Shown here piece by piece: positions 23,675 to 35,934 of a stretch of 64,000 nucleotides of DNA. The notes below the pieces were generated by a model that was given only the letters and a program-made list of their open reading frames with translations, did no database searches and was not told the DNA's origin. The stretch lies in assembly GCF_008831285.2 (NCBI RefSeq), contig NC_045146.1, forward strand, positions 2,008,001 through 2,072,000, read 5' to 3'. The position numbers and the translations under genes were made by a program. Origin of the DNA: Nymphaea colorata. Lineage: Eukaryota; Streptophyta; Magnoliopsida; Nymphaeales; Nymphaeaceae. How positions within the stretch are numbered: the stretch's first letter is position 1; every line of letters starts with the position of its first letter.

Positions 23675-24891
23675 TCAACGAATTGGCTAGAATAACGGAA
23701 TGGTTCGGAAACATCTCCCTTATTTCTGATTGCATTGCCTGTACAAGAAGCATCATTGACAATAAAAAGAAAAGCCACTTTTTTCTTTCCAACGACGGCG
23801 TGGGGAGTTTGGAATCGCCTACGATAATGGTAACAATCAAATCTCACCTTCATGAGCATTTTATCTTCAGAACCCTCTCAGAATTATTTTTATTTCTCGT
23901 CCAAATCCTTCCGATACAACGTCATTAGTGTCGTGGTGTATTGCCTAAGATCAGCTGATACACATTTCGTCACCGAACTGAAATGATCTTAGAGGCTCAC
24001 GTCATTTTTGAAAAATCCTTCTTTTTTTTTATGTTTTTCTAAGTAAAAAAGGAAGTATGCTAACATAAATACGGAGATACGTCCCGATCCACTTGCAAAG
24101 ATACCACTCCATCAGGCAGCAAAAGGTAATGGGCTCAAATTGGTAGAAGTTTGATACAGTCTCTCTTTCACGTAGAGTAGTTTATCATGCGGTTTTATTG
24201 AGAATCAAAGTTTCTACCTTTCTCCCCATTTGTCTAAGGTAACAGACCTATTTTTGGTGTTTTGGGTGCCATCCTAGTATGGTTTAACTTACAGATTGGT
24301 TGGTGACCCTTCCCCCTCTTGCGCAGTTAGAATTGATGCTCCTCCTGGCACTCAAACTGAAAAATGGCTGCTTACCAGTTACCAGTCCTTGATAGCATCC
24401 ATTGGTAGTTCTTAAAAATTTAAAAATTTTATGACTTGTCCCCTTCGCCAGAAACTCAAAAAATCTTCTGGGCCACTGACACGTCTGAATATTAATTTAC
24501 TGTCATTTGCTTAAAAAAATTTTGATCTTTTGACTTACTTTTATGTGAATATGGTCGGCACCACCCTCACCTATCTCCTGCAGGCTGTAGCTTAGTTGCT
24601 GCTACAGACACCATACGCACTTTCTAGTTCAAATTAAACAAGCAACTCAGCCCCGAAAAAGGGTTGGTTATAGTGTGCCATGAATTCACCCAAGTCGTTC
24701 ATCTGCGCGCCTTCTCTTTCGTCTTGCTGACGCGTCGGGTCGGGAGAAAGTCACCGTGTCTCGATAGAGATCGTCTCTGTCTTCAAGGATGGCAAACTCA
24801 TAACCTTTTGATGTTTAGTTAGGTTTTGCTATGTGGGTGTCAAGTAAACCCTTACTTCTTTCTTAGTTGAGGTTCGTCGTCTTCATTCTCG

Positions 24892-25032
24892 ATGGCAGCT
24901 ACTGAACAACTTGGTAAAGCTTTGCGGGTAGTTCCGTTCTCGGATGATTTCTTCGCTTATACGAGATGGATGAAGAGAACGTCCGGTCTTTATGCATCAA
25001 AACGCATATACCTGTTGTTGATTCTGATATAA
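24892..25032 (+). promoter_or_regulatory. Upstream ORF, 46 codons, before the PORR gene
   Basis: ATG 24892 opens MAATEQLGKALRVVPFSDD and runs to TAA at 25030-25032, 97 bases before the PORR start. A second uORF of 17 codons lies at 25037-25090. If the transcript begins upstream of 24892 both could lower translation of the main frame (inference). A GTAAAG within the uORF (24912) could instead be a splice donor, removing part of it. Confidence 0.45.
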
Positions 25033-25129
25033 CTCGATGAAGAATGTCGTACGATATGATCTCTTTATGTCGGTGATGTGGATGTCCTGAAAGTTTCAGT
25101 TTCTACGTGCGAAAGTGCTAGTTTCTCTG

Positions 25130-26401
25130 ATGCGCATGCTGAGAAATCTAAGCATGTTTCTGCTGAGTTCTCCATTTTCCCGTGGAAGGATGAGGGATGC
25201 AAGTTTATTCCTTCAGAAGCGCGATTTAGTGAAGGTGAGATTGAAATGGGTGAAAAACAGAGGCCTCGATCACATCATTGACAACGAAACGGATCTGAAA
25301 GCAGTTTGCTTGATAAAGGATGCCATCAAGAGGAGCTCTGCTGGGTGCCTGAGCGCCTCCTCACTCTCCGAGAGGCAGAAGCACTTGGGCTTGACCGTGC
25401 CCGTGTTGCGGTTTGTGCGAAGGTATCCCACACTCTTCGAAGAATTTCGTGGCGATAGATTTAAGAACGTCCCCATGTTCCGGTTGACGGATACTGCCCG
25501 TGTACTTGACGAGCGAGAGCAGCGTATATACCAGAGCCATGAGGAAGATTTGGTGGAGAGGTTGTGCCGGTTGTTGATGATGACCAAGAGCAGGACACTT
25601 CCGTTTCAATCCATTGATCCACTGAAATGGGATCTGGGTTTGCCAGATGATTATGTGAAGAGAATTGTCCCCAAGTATTCGGATCATTTTCGAATGGTCA
25701 AGCAACAAAATGGTCTGTTGGCTTTGAGCCTGGAAAATTGGCATGAGGAATATGCGGTATCGGAGCTGCAGAAGAGGAGTGAGAATACGGATGAGTATGG
25801 AACTTATCGAAATCTTAAAAAGGGACTGTCGTTATCGTTTCCATTGAGTTTTCCTCGAGGTTATGGATCACAAAAGAAAGTGATAGCATGGATGGACGAA
25901 TTTCAGAAGCTTCCTTACATATCTCCTTATGAAGATCCATCACAAATCGATCCTAATAGCAACCTCATGGAGAAGAGGGTGGTTGGTGTCTTCCATGAAC
26001 TGTTGAGCATAACAATACACAAGAAGACTAAGAGAAATTACCTAAGGTGCTTGAGAGAGGAGATGACTTTGCCAGAGAAATTCACAAGGATTTTTACTCG
26101 ATACCCAGGTATCTTCTATCTGTCTCTGAAATGTAAAACGACAACAGTGGCCCTCAAGGAAGGTTACCAGCGAGGAAAGTTGGTTTGTCTCCATCCGCTT
26201 GCTGGAATTAGAGAAAAGTACTCTTATGTCATGAGGACAGGAGTTATGTATAGGGGAAGGGGGTTGAAGGGCGATGGCTCGAATCAGCTTGTATTTCCTA
26301 ACAAAGATAGCTTAGTTCCTGAGGAGGGCGATGAAGTGAGACATGAATCAGAGGACAACATTGAAGATGGTGGTATAGATGATTCTGAAGATGATGACTG
26401 A
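25130..26401 (+). CDS. WTF9: PORR-domain organelle RNA-splicing protein, WTF9-like
   Basis: An intronless frame of 423 residues from ATG 25130. The first 30 residues (MRMLRNLSMFLLSSPFSRGR…) are rich in Arg, Ser and Leu and lack early acidic residues, fitting a mitochondrial presequence. The PORR domain begins near residue 38 (VRLKWVKNRGLDHII) and runs to about 375, with the family phrases LGLTVPVLRFVRRYPTLFEEF, TIHKKTKRNYLR and FTRYPGIFYLSLKCKTT. PORR proteins bind and help splice group II introns in plant organelles; WTF9 acts on mitochondrial rpl2 and ccmFc introns in Arabidopsis. Assignment to WTF9 rather than another PORR member comes from remembered sequence resemblance and the predicted targeting. 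The C-terminus is an acidic tail (DDSEDDD). The frame is intact. Confidence 0.9.
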   Translation: MRMLRNLSMFLLSSPFSRGRMRDASLFLQKRDLVKVRLKWVKNRGLDHIIDNETDLKAVCLIKDAIKRSSAGCLSASSLSERQKHLGLTVPVLRFVRRYPTLFEEFRGDRFKNVPMFRLTDTARVLDEREQRIYQSHEEDLVERLCRLLMMTKSRTLPFQSIDPLKWDLGLPDDYVKRIVPKYSDHFRMVKQQNGLLALSLENWHEEYAVSELQKRSENTDEYGTYRNLKKGLSLSFPLSFPRGYGSQKKVIAWMDEFQKLPYISPYEDPSQIDPNSNLMEKRVVGVFHELLSITIHKKTKRNYLRCLREEMTLPEKFTRIFTRYPGIFYLSLKCKTTTVALKEGYQRGKLVCLHPLAGIREKYSYVMRTGVMYRGRGLKGDGSNQLVFPNKDSLVPEEGDEVRHESEDNIEDGGIDDSEDDD

Positions 26402-28464
26402 TAAGTTGTAATTTATTTTGCCCAGTTTCAGCTACAGACCATTCTGATTACCAAGCAAAATCTATATATTTTATGAGTCATGTTTAGTGTCGGTTGGTAT
26501 GCTGTAGTGGTGCTCTCTCCTCATTCCTTTTACTGTATCAGCACTCAATTGATTTACTTTAAAATATTATTATTCGGCTTGCTGACTGTCAGAGTTGCTT
26601 CTGCCTTTTGTTGAGGTGCGTCATCAACCTAATATGATGCCTAATGCTGGCTACACCTCACCATCCTACATCTGCTCTCTAGCTGTTTCTTCTTGTTCAG
26701 CTGCTGCCCACATTAGCAGAATAGTATAGGGAGATAGTTTGGCACTCAAGTGTATAGGGAGATAGTTTGGCACCAAAATCTAGTGGAAATAAAAGTTAGC
26801 AATGAGAGTTTTCTTTCATGCTCAAGATCTTCATTTTATACATTCCACTATCCCAGATGAAAATGCAAGAAGAATACTTGCATTCAGTGATGAAGTCAAT
26901 AACATCCTAATGCACAAATAGGTCAATTGGCTAAGGAGATTACTATTGCATTTTTGGCATACATATATTACTGATGTATTGTTATGCATTGATGCAAGTG
27001 CCTATGCTGGTAAAAGTTTGGCAAAACAAGCAGCATCAGATGACAAAGAAGCAAAAATTATTCTATGTTAAGGAAACAAAAAAAGAAATTTGAAACTATC
27101 ACATATATATGGGTGCAAGAACAGGAAAGTGTAGTAAACTGCTTGGCATGATGCCACAGTTCATAAATGTTGTACATGGGGCCGCAGTATATACCTGAAA
27201 ACATGTTTTAGAACAGCGTAAAATAATTAAACATGAATATCTCCTAAATGCAAGCTTGTGAAAAGAAATTGTATACTTATATTCATAAACTGAAAATAAC
27301 AAAAATGAAACAAGCTTGAAAAATGCAAGATAATAGATGACAACATTTGAAAGTAAAAGAACAAAAGTCTATCAGAAATGAGCAAACAAGATTGCACAAA
27401 GGAAATAAATAAAGGCATTTGCAATGTGTGCATTGTGTAAAGAGCTGGTGGCTCCATGTCCACAAAGTATCCTGGTTTCAGGCATTATGATAAAGGATAA
27501 ACTTACTAGTGAAAATGTCTTTTGATATAGAGCTGAAGGCATATAAGAGCCATTATCTGTTGGAGATCAATTCAGATGTTCATAAGAAGATTGCAGTAAG
27601 ATGCAATTGTGCATTCGTTAAAGTGTCTATGAAATTGCATATATGTGAAACCCAAATATTTAAAGCAGAAGGAAAGTCTGGACACTGTGTCATTATGATA
27701 CAGGTGCATGGTTTTTCCACACCTATCAGAAGAATGAAAATAGGAACGAGGACACTAGAAAAGCAGGAGGGTGCTGGATGGGAAAGCTATGGGAGGCTTC
27801 TCCTTTCTTGAAGGAAAAGCTGCTACGCTTAAATGCACTGCTTCTCTATGCTACTATCTGCAGTGGACTAGGATCGATTGCATAATAATGTTCAAAATAA
27901 GCCCAACACTTAATCTAGTCTTCCTGCACAAGCAGTAGCCCATGTACTGAATAATGGTGGTGTAACTTTTTCCAATATAAACCAACCAGAACAGAGCCAC
28001 TAGCAATATTTATATTATGTTTCCTTGAAGGATGTCAGCATAAATTTAAACACGTGAATGCCACATAGATGCATGTGTTGGTGATCCTATCTCAGTATTA
28101 TGGGGTCTGGTTTCCTAGGAATTTTGAAAACCAAGCCCATTGCTTCCAAGGGAAACTGAAGTTTTAGACTTTTAGTTGCTTAACCTATGAGTTTCATCAT
28201 ATAAAACTAGTTAGAGATTCTGATGACATGTCAAAAATGTGCTTTTAAAGGTAATAATCAAGTTGTCAAGCAGAAAATCCATAAGCACTTCCTACATAAT
28301 CTCTTGTTCAAAGCCATTATGCATGAAAATTAACTAATTATTGCCCTATTTTCTGTATGTGATTTTTCCTGTGAGGTTCCAATGTAAATTATTTTATAAA
28401 TTATTATGCTCCTAATAAAAACAATGTTGAATACTGAAATAAGTTTATGTATCTTGTTTTCCAG
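26402..28464. other. Spacer between the PORR gene and the phosphatase pseudogene
   Basis: Contains the PORR 3' UTR and AT-rich sequence without a recognised gene. The exons expected for the 5' half of the phosphatase (with the DxD nucleophile motif) are not here. A short phrase GGGAGATAGTTTGGCAC occurs twice at 26748-26775 and, varied, near 34023. Confidence 0.5.
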
Positions 28465-28799
28465 GCAGATGGCAAAAACAAAAAAAATAGAGATGAAGCC
28501 TGGGTTTTATATGGAGCATGATGAGAACGTATGTTCATTTTTTTCCTTTCCAGATCAATGAAATTCCTAATTGGTTCTAAAGAAAAATATTCTGATCATC
28601 ATCAAATGTCACTCATTTCATTGTAATAATATGTGTATTTTAATAGGTTGGAGCTGTTGTTGTTGGGTTCAATTGTTATTTCAACTATTATAAAATTCAG
28701 TAAGATCACAAACTTTTTCTTGTATCTCATTACAAGGTAGTCTGCTCATCCTTATGTTTGTGCTGGGAACTTCCTGGATCCACATATCATGTGCTAAAA

Positions 28800-29130
28800 C
28801 CTTATTCCTAAAAAACGCGTTTTTTTCAAAAAAAATTGAAAAAAATGCGATAAATTAAATTGCCATTTAAAACTAAAAAAAAACGCGTTTTTAACGTTGT
28901 TTTTTTGCTTTGTTTTCACTTTTTTCATTTTTTAATGCCAAGCAGTTTTTTTTCATTTTCTATTTTTTATTTGTTGCAAATCTACTTATCTTTTGATGTT
29001 TGTGTTATTAGTTTCTTACTTATTTTATTTTCTTTCCCTATTTTTAGTTTTTTAAAATTTCTCTTCTTTTTTTTCGTATTATACTCGAAAAAAACCTCGC
29101 CGTTTAAAACTCCAAAATGTTATTTGTAAC
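28800..29130 (+). repeat. T-rich dispersed repeat, copy 2
   Basis: Lies in the intron between blocks 2 and 3 of the phosphatase relic. It ends CGTATTATACTCGAAAAAAA, CCTCGCCGTTTAAAAC, TCCAAAATGTTATTTG, parallel to 17640-17705. Its left part holds two AAACGCGTTTTT words in inverted context (28815 and 28880). Confidence 0.55.
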
Positions 29131-32100
29131 TATGGTTAAAACATAGATTACCAATAAAATAAAGTTTGCGAAAGGCTATCAGTTAAACTAGCCAAAGGGC
29201 ACCCTACTTGAAACTTTTGAACTTCTGTTTTTCCAGTGTCAGATCTCCAAATTCAACACCTAAAGAAGTCAGAAGGTGCTTTCCAGACCCAGTAGGTTAT
29301 AATCAATTTAAGTTCTCCATTGTGCCTCTCTTGTGAGAAGCTTCCCCTGTAAAGTTTTTCCTTTCATGAACTCTTCTTATACCTCTACAAAAGGAATTTT
29401 TTTGCACATTGTCGTTGTGTTTTGAAGCATGCATGATGCATATCTAAGATTTTGAAGTTCTTTGGGCAACTGAATCTCTTAATGAGGTTTATTGCCGCCA
29501 TGATCAGAAATAATTGTTCATTATATGAATTTTACTATCGTGTTGGGACCAATCTGTTATGATTGGAAATTAAAACATTATGGTAATTAACAGATAACTA
29601 CTTGAATTAATCTATGTGCATCCACCAAATTGAAGTTATCACAAAAATGTTCAACAAATATGTTTATGAAATGTCATCATGCTAGACCATCATGCATATT
29701 TTGTTGAACATCCTTTTGGGTGTCCATAAATCATCGTCATCAATATCATTCTCGGGTTTTTATCAGGCAAAGTTTCTCAAAAGTCTTGCTACATTTCATT
29801 TTTTAGAAAAATCTTGGAAATTCAGAATGTGTATACGTAAAACAAAAATACTAGAATATCGTGAATTTTACTAATTTTCTGGCAAAAATATTGCAAAACA
29901 TGCATAGTAGCTATGTATGGATACATACATATATATGCATGTCTTGGACAATGAAAGGTTGCAAGAGAGAGAGAGTCTCAAATTTAAAGATTTTTTTGAA
30001 AATAAAGGAAAATGTCATGATAGATATATTTTGGTAATAAATTTAAAATCTCCCAATATCAACTGCATTTTATTGGATAAAATGGTGTAAATACAATCAT
30101 AGAGGTGATTTATTTACTATGATTAAGATGGTCTATAAGGCTGTGATTAGCTTTAATTTGAGAGTAGTTAGCATCCTTTATCATCTCATATGTTGTCTTG
30201 TAAATGAAAGTTATGGAATACTCTGTATACGTGGGAATCCTGGTTGTCTTTTTGTTGCCACAAACCGTGATGCTGTAACTCACCTCACTGATGCTCAGGA
30301 GTGGGCAGGTTTGTTCTCTTACAATGCATGTTTTACATTTTTATATTCCTCTTTTACAAGTTGATAACGCGTTTAGTTTAATAAAGCTTCTTTGTCCATG
30401 TGTGTTAGTTGTGAGTTTGTTTAATTATTCATGTGAATCAACACTTGTTTAATCAGAACTATTTTTTGGTGCAGGTGGTGGCTCAATAGTTGGTGCACTA
30501 TGTGGTTCTACTCAAAAGGAACCTCTTGTTGTAGGAAAGCCTTCAACTTTTATGATGGGCTACTTGGCAAACAAGTACAGCACATGGATTCTTATAATCT
30601 CTTTCATAGTTTGAATTTTGACACTTTTGATGATTGTGCCGTATGTATTTGGACAAGACTTCTTTCCACACAAACAAAAACATCACTAATTAAAAAAAGG
30701 TACCTTATTTAGGTGCCAGCTGAATTATGGAGCCAGCTGTGGACTTCTTCGGAAGTATAACTCAGGAAAAAAATTTAAATAAGTATCCATCTAGGAAGTT
30801 TTAACTGTCTCCTTCTCCTTGTTCCTCTTACTTTAATAAGGACAAAAAGCCTCATGTCAATGAGGTAAATTTTCTTTGTTATTTCCTGCTTAGGGAGGAC
30901 TGTGTCTTAATCTTTTAGGGGCACATGAATTTCCGAAGCTGTAAGGGATCAGCAACTCTAATCTGGCATCTTTTATCAGGTCTCCCATCTCTTCCTAGAT
31001 GGCCAGAACAGTTCACACAAGGGAGATCAGCATTCTGGATGTACTTCCATTAATCATGATCCCAGTGCTGTTGTTGACCTTTGGAGTGTACTACAGTCTT
31101 CAAATCTGATGACTGAATCTTCCTTGGACATTTTGAATTTTTACTTATATCATTAGGCCAAATTACTACGTGGCCCTGTGCTGGTAAGAAAATACTCGTT
31201 GGTTCTCCAATCGAGAATTTTCTTTATCCTAGATTACTTCCCTTTTTTTTTTCTTTTCCTTATTAGGGAGGTGAAAGTATTAATCCTTAGCTATTTTTAT
31301 GTGTTTGAAGTCATCTTATTGACTCAAAGTAGATTTAACTTGTACTAGCAGAGGTACCACATCTGTGAGATCATATTTTATAGAATGCTGCATTCTCATG
31401 CTATACATGTTGGCCTTCTTTATTACCGAGATTATCAGCCAGTCCATGGTGGGATCGGAGCAGCTTTTGCCAATTTTCCTGACCTGAGCAACAAGTCATC
31501 TCCTCTAAGTTGTGTCAGCAGAAAAAGAGCCTCTTCTAGTTATTGTGTTGGTAACCTTCAATAGCAATTTTGTTGATTCCTTTTAAAACCATTTTCAACA
31601 TGAGCTGAGCATTTAAACTTTGTTAAATTATCCTTCTTAGAAAATGAACAAATGCTCACTGCAGAAGCTCCCAAAACAATTCTTGTAGGATTTGTTCGTT
31701 AAAGAATTCATGTGGCTGGTTGAAACTTAACTTTACTTTTGGAAGCATCTTCTCCTAGTTGTCTTCATCAGAAAAACTAACGCACATCATATGCTCTCAT
31801 AACTTCCTGTTTTGAGTGTTGCCACACATTTGCAGGTGATGGATTTAAAAATCAGGCTTCCATGACCCCTGCCTAGCAGAGAGGAAGAAACAAGGTAACT
31901 AGGCAGAACCGGCAAAAAACTTATAACCCATAGAAGTTGTTGATTGGTAAAGGTCAGGGGCTAAACTAAAAAAACAATCCAACAACAGAGCTTAAAGTGA
32001 TCATGAAGATAGGTTTGACCGTTAGAGGTATCATATTCAGAACTTAAGTAGGGAAGCCCACAGCAAAAGCAATGAAAAGAGAGAGAGAGAGATTACTTTC

Positions 32101-33072
32101 ACGCAGACTGTAAGTATCTATATGCATAAAGAGCAAATGAAAAAGGTGCTGGTTATCGGAAGCAGGATTGGTTGATGATATGATATTGGATAAAGCATTG
32201 TGACACCTTCTGCATAATATATGGGCAAATTATCCCAGCAAAATAAAGTCATGCATAATTAAATGCTTTATGGACTCACTTCGTTGGTTGACTTGTATTC
32301 TTTTGGTGTTATAAGAAGTAGATGTTTTCCATGTTATTTTATGCTCTCTAGGAGAATGGTAATGATATTGAATAATCAAGAGAGCTTGAGAGAAATAGTT
32401 CTGATTAATTGTAAAAGCATTGTAAGGGCACCAGGGAGCTTGAGAGAATAGTTCTGGATAACTATTAGATTATAAAAGTATTGTAAGGGTCTCATGAGTC
32501 GTGACCAGCTGGCTGTGACTACTAGTTATCCAGTACTAGAATAATTATGGATATCAACTACTTTGTGCTCAGTCAGATACAGGCATCTGTGTATGGATAT
32601 GTGTATTTGTTTTTCTGGCGAGCATGTGTTTTAGAGAGAGAGACCCTTTGGAGCATTTATGATACAATTACATCAACCTGACGCAGAACATGATTTTAGT
32701 GTTCTTTGTTTTGGATTCCTTTTTCTTCAGCCTGATGCAGAATATTCAGATTCTTGAACATTGCATAGCTACTGACCTTTACTTGATACGTTTCCAGGAA
32801 AAGTGTTAGGCTTATCATGCACAGTAGTTATATTACCAACATTCTCCTAATAACTGATTTTTATATATGGAATTGTTACAGGTTTGGCATACAAAAGTCA
32901 CAAATATGCATGATGGGTGATAGGTTGGACACTGGCATTTTATTTGGCCAAAATGGTGGCTGCAAAACGCTTCTTGTCCTTTCAGGTGATTTGATAATGA
33001 TCTATTTCCACTGGCTTGCATTTTTGTCATTTACACGTAAACATGTAACCATGGATTTAAAAATGATCATCA

Positions 33073-33096
33073 TCTCTCTCTCTCTCTCTCTCTCTC
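33073..33096. repeat. (TC)n microsatellite
   Basis: About twelve TC units in the last intron of the phosphatase relic. A longer TC run (about 15 units) lies at 33893-33923 outside it. Confidence 0.95.
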
Positions 33097-33254
33097 ATCT
33101 AATAGAAGCATGCATAGAAAGGGTCTTTGATACTGGTGAATTCTGTAGGTGGACAAGTATCTTAATGCGTCAAGATCCAAGCAACTCAATACAACCAGAC
33201 TTCTACACTAACAAAATTTCAGACCTCCTTTCTGCCAAGGCTGCGGTGGTTTGA

Positions 33255-33888
33255 GAAACCAAATGGTGTGGCATTTTTTCTTCTGTTCGTCTTGACCATT
33301 TTTTGTGTATCGTTCCTGCTTGACATGAAGATGGAAGTTGCAGGATAGCAAAGGTCCAGAAATACAATTCCATTTCCATGCCTGGAAACATTTCAATCAT
33401 CCAAATATTCCAACTGTGCATCTCTTTGTGCTTCACTGTTTTTTTTTGCAAGTAAACATTCTCGGTATCATGGCATTGCCTCCATATTTTTACGCCATTC
33501 ACATTTTAGTAATCTACAGATTGAGGTTCTCGTGTTCTTAAAGAACAAGTGTCCAATGGAAATTTTGTTAATTAAATTCAATAAAATATGGCAATTGATG
33601 CTTGGCCTGTTAAGATGTTATTTTGGTAAAGGCAATAAGACATGCTAATTAAATTTGGATGTGCATGCTTTGTGTATGAAATCATGCAGCCTAGAAGATT
33701 TTGAAGGGAATGAATAAATCCAAGTACAGTATGGTCTCTTGTTACAGCATCTGTATCATTTATTGCAGGATGAGGTGCAAGCTGTATAACCCTACCACGT
33801 ACATGATGAAACTATTGAGTCTTTTGCTGCATTTGCACGTAATTTTGGATTCCCAACAGTATTCCTAGCACTGCTACTGATAAATCTG

Positions 33889-33925
<37 letters not shown>

Positions 33926-34189
33926 GTGTGTGAAAAGTGGAAAATTAGAACTAAAGATGATGATAGCTCTTGTTATTGTTCTTACGGAGGAACTTTGCTA
34001 GTTGTGCAGCTGTATGGTATGAGGGGATAGCTTGGCACCCAAGTGTATCACATGTAACTGATTGTATTGTTGTGAAGTGTACAAGCATAAACACATTTAG
34101 CTTGTCTATAAGAATATTAAACTAGTTTCTATACAGCTAAACAAGAAACAGCTGCAAGCAATGACAAGATTGGCTAGAGATGAGGAGTG
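33255..34189. other. Spacer between the two pseudogenes
   Basis: AT-rich; includes the TC microsatellite at 33893-33923. 34010-34160 looks LTR-like in style (short direct words, ending near ACAGCTGCAAG), but has no primer site or partner, so I do not call it an element. Confidence 0.45.
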
Positions 34190-35530
34190 TTGAGGAAGAG
34201 ACTCATGCTAACTGCAGTCTCTCAAAATGAGTTTCTCAAGATGAGGAAGGCTCTCCAGGTAGGCTACTGAAACTACTCTGCCTCAAGTTTAGAAAGCGAG
34301 TTTAGTATATCCATAGAACCGAGGTGAGACACCAGAAAGAAGCACAAGGTTCTGATTGTAATTCAAATCTAGTATCTTCAACTTTTCTAGTTGTGCAGCT
34401 GTATGGATTTCAGTTATCCCAGTTCTTGACAGCCTTAACTGAAGCAGAATTTTCACTTTCAAATGGAGGCAGGCAGTCATTGATATTCTTGCAATTTCTT
34501 AATGATAAAACTCAAACTTTCCTGGCAGTCCAGTACAATCAGCTAGAATTTGAGGTTTCCATAGGCTGGTGAATACATGTCAAGGTTTTGCACCGGTATG
34601 CTAGAATGGTGTAATTTTTCAACGGAAGGACCTCTTACACAAAAGCTTCTAATTATTTTTCATGATGATGAAGGCAATGCACAAGCAACTTGAAAAATGA
34701 TGCTTATAGTTTAAGGACAGTGACAAGATCCTCTGTGTAAACCTGGTATTCCTTTGAATTGTGTGCCATGTGTTCACAAGTTTCTCCAAAGAGCTCAATT
34801 TTCTGGCGGCATCAGGTAGATTTTCCTGCTGACTGCAGTACATCATGGGTGGCAACAGTTTTGTCAGCTGTTTTGTTGAATCGAAAGCACTCTTCTTTGA
34901 TTCATCACCAATCTTTTTAGTGATGACACTTCCCCCAACCCTTTTGATAGAAGTGAGAGCTTGTTACAGCCTGAAAGGAAGAACTTCAAGTGAAGTTGAT
35001 CGTGAACTAGCTTGAGGTAGTCTCTTCAACATTCCACCATGTGTCACATCCCAGTACACGAAGCTCTCAAGTCCCTATAGATTCATGAACATGAGTTGTT
35101 TTGAAGTTGCAGACTGTCAAGTTCACCAAGCAAGGGATTTTGGAGAAACCTGATTTTGTTTCATCTTCTCAGAACAGAGTTTGAGTATTTTCAATCTACC
35201 AACGCTTGAAAACACATGTAAAATCGTATCAGTCTATCAAGGATCCGGAAACCTCTGCCTGCTTTGACCAACAGGGGATCATTGACTTAAACAACTAACC
35301 TTGCATTTTGATGAGCAATGCTTCATTAGAATTTGCTGAATTTCAGCACCATGACATAGACAAAGGATCAGAACGTTCTCAAGGTTAGAATCAGTCGGCA
35401 ACTTGAAAGAACATCTGGACGGTTCAATCATTTGAATCCTGTATGCTGCTGGTAGATGTGAGAATTTACTAGCAACTTGCAAGCATATGGGATCCAGATG
35501 AAGCAGTCTCAAACTAGACACTCATTTTGA
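34190..35530 (-). pseudogene. Leucine-rich-repeat relic of an NLR-type resistance gene
   Basis: Read on the minus strand, broken frames carry LRR units: SSLRLLHLDP near 35500, GRLKILKLCSEKM near 35180, LKFFLSGCNKLSLLSKG then VSSLKRL near 34960, ENLPDAARKLSSLEKLVN near 34800, and AQLEKLKILDLNYNQNLVLL near 34370. The pattern LxxLxLxxC.xL..L is that of plant NLR LRR domains. Frameshifts and stops separate the units, and no NB-ARC motif (P-loop, GLPL, MHD) is seen. The young Copia insertion lies about 300 bp upstream on this strand; I found no NLR sequence on its far side. Confidence 0.65.
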
Positions 35531-35836
35531 AGGCTTTGTTGCATAAATGAGTGGCGAAAGCTCCATACCGTGATGCTTGTGATATACAAGCCCTCTTGAA
35601 GCTAAATACAACTGAAATTAGCATTATCTCAAGTACAAAGCCATGGCCTGACCTGCATCTAGCATTCCATGATATTTGTATCATCACTAGTAGTGAAGGC
35701 TTTGTTGCTTCACTAGTAAACAACCATGGTTCATGATATTGGTTTCCTGAAAATTTTTTATGGTTTCCTAGAAACAACCATGATATTGGTTGTGATATCT
35801 GGATATGGCTGACGATTCCTATAATACACTGTCATA

Positions 35837-35841
35837 GTTGC
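35837..35841. repeat. Target-site duplication GTTGC, left copy
   Basis: GTTGC stands directly before the terminal TGTTAG of the inserted DNA; an identical GTTGC stands at 41249-41253 directly after the terminal CTAACA. Five bases is the normal Copia target length. Confidence 0.93.
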
Positions 35842-35934
35842 TGTTAGAATATGTTGCTGTGGGAACCGGATCCATTCCTGGACCCGGGTCTATGGGGCGC
35901 GGGTACCGAGGAGGGCTCGGTACCCTAGGCGGCA
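35842..35934. repeat. Extra inverted copy of the LTR terminus
   Basis: Reading 35842-35933 on the other strand gives the same sequence as 36129-36220 (and 41157-41248) with one mismatch in 92. It lies between the target duplication and the 3' LTR, so the whole insertion has the LTR U3 end (TGTTAGAATATG) at both outer edges. Both copies contain a GGTACCGAG…CTCGGTACC palindrome with a 5-base centre, which could help strand fold-back. Confidence 0.93.

Larger units (their letters stand above)
21024..24891. other. Spacer between DSS1 and the PORR gene
   Basis: The first 200 bases are the expected DSS1 3' UTR. The rest has no recognised gene. It contains a diverged tandem array near 22361-22900 and a MITE-like element at 23257-23674. 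The last few hundred bases should include the promoter of the PORR gene. Confidence 0.5.
28465..33254 (+). pseudogene. PGLP2: 5'-truncated phosphoglycolate phosphatase (PGLP2-type) pseudogene
   Basis: Six exon-like blocks with GT-AG borders: 28465-28528, 28647-28699, 30211-30308, 30475-30574, 32882-32985 and 33149-33254. They spell the C-terminal half of a HAD phosphatase (MKPGFYMEHDEN, VGAVVVGFN, NPGCLFVATNRDAVTHL, KEPLVVGKPSTFMMGYL, GDRLDTGILFGQNGGCKTLL, SIQPDFYTNKISDLL). The exons holding the N-terminal nucleophile motif are absent. Block 1 has a one-base excess in an A-run; block 6 is one base short and gives an early TAA. The motif IV second Asp (expected GDRLDTD) is Gly. Introns are kept, so it arose from genomic duplication, not reverse transcription. 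It would otherwise dephosphorylate 2-phosphoglycolate or a related small substrate. Confidence 0.88.

Noticed and set aside
25115-25129. A start for the PORR protein at 25115
   Set aside because: The codon there is GTG. The first ATG in frame is 25130, and it gives a credible mitochondrial presequence.
34010-34160. Possible solo LTR
   Set aside because: Style is LTR-like, but there is no partner, no primer site and no target duplication.
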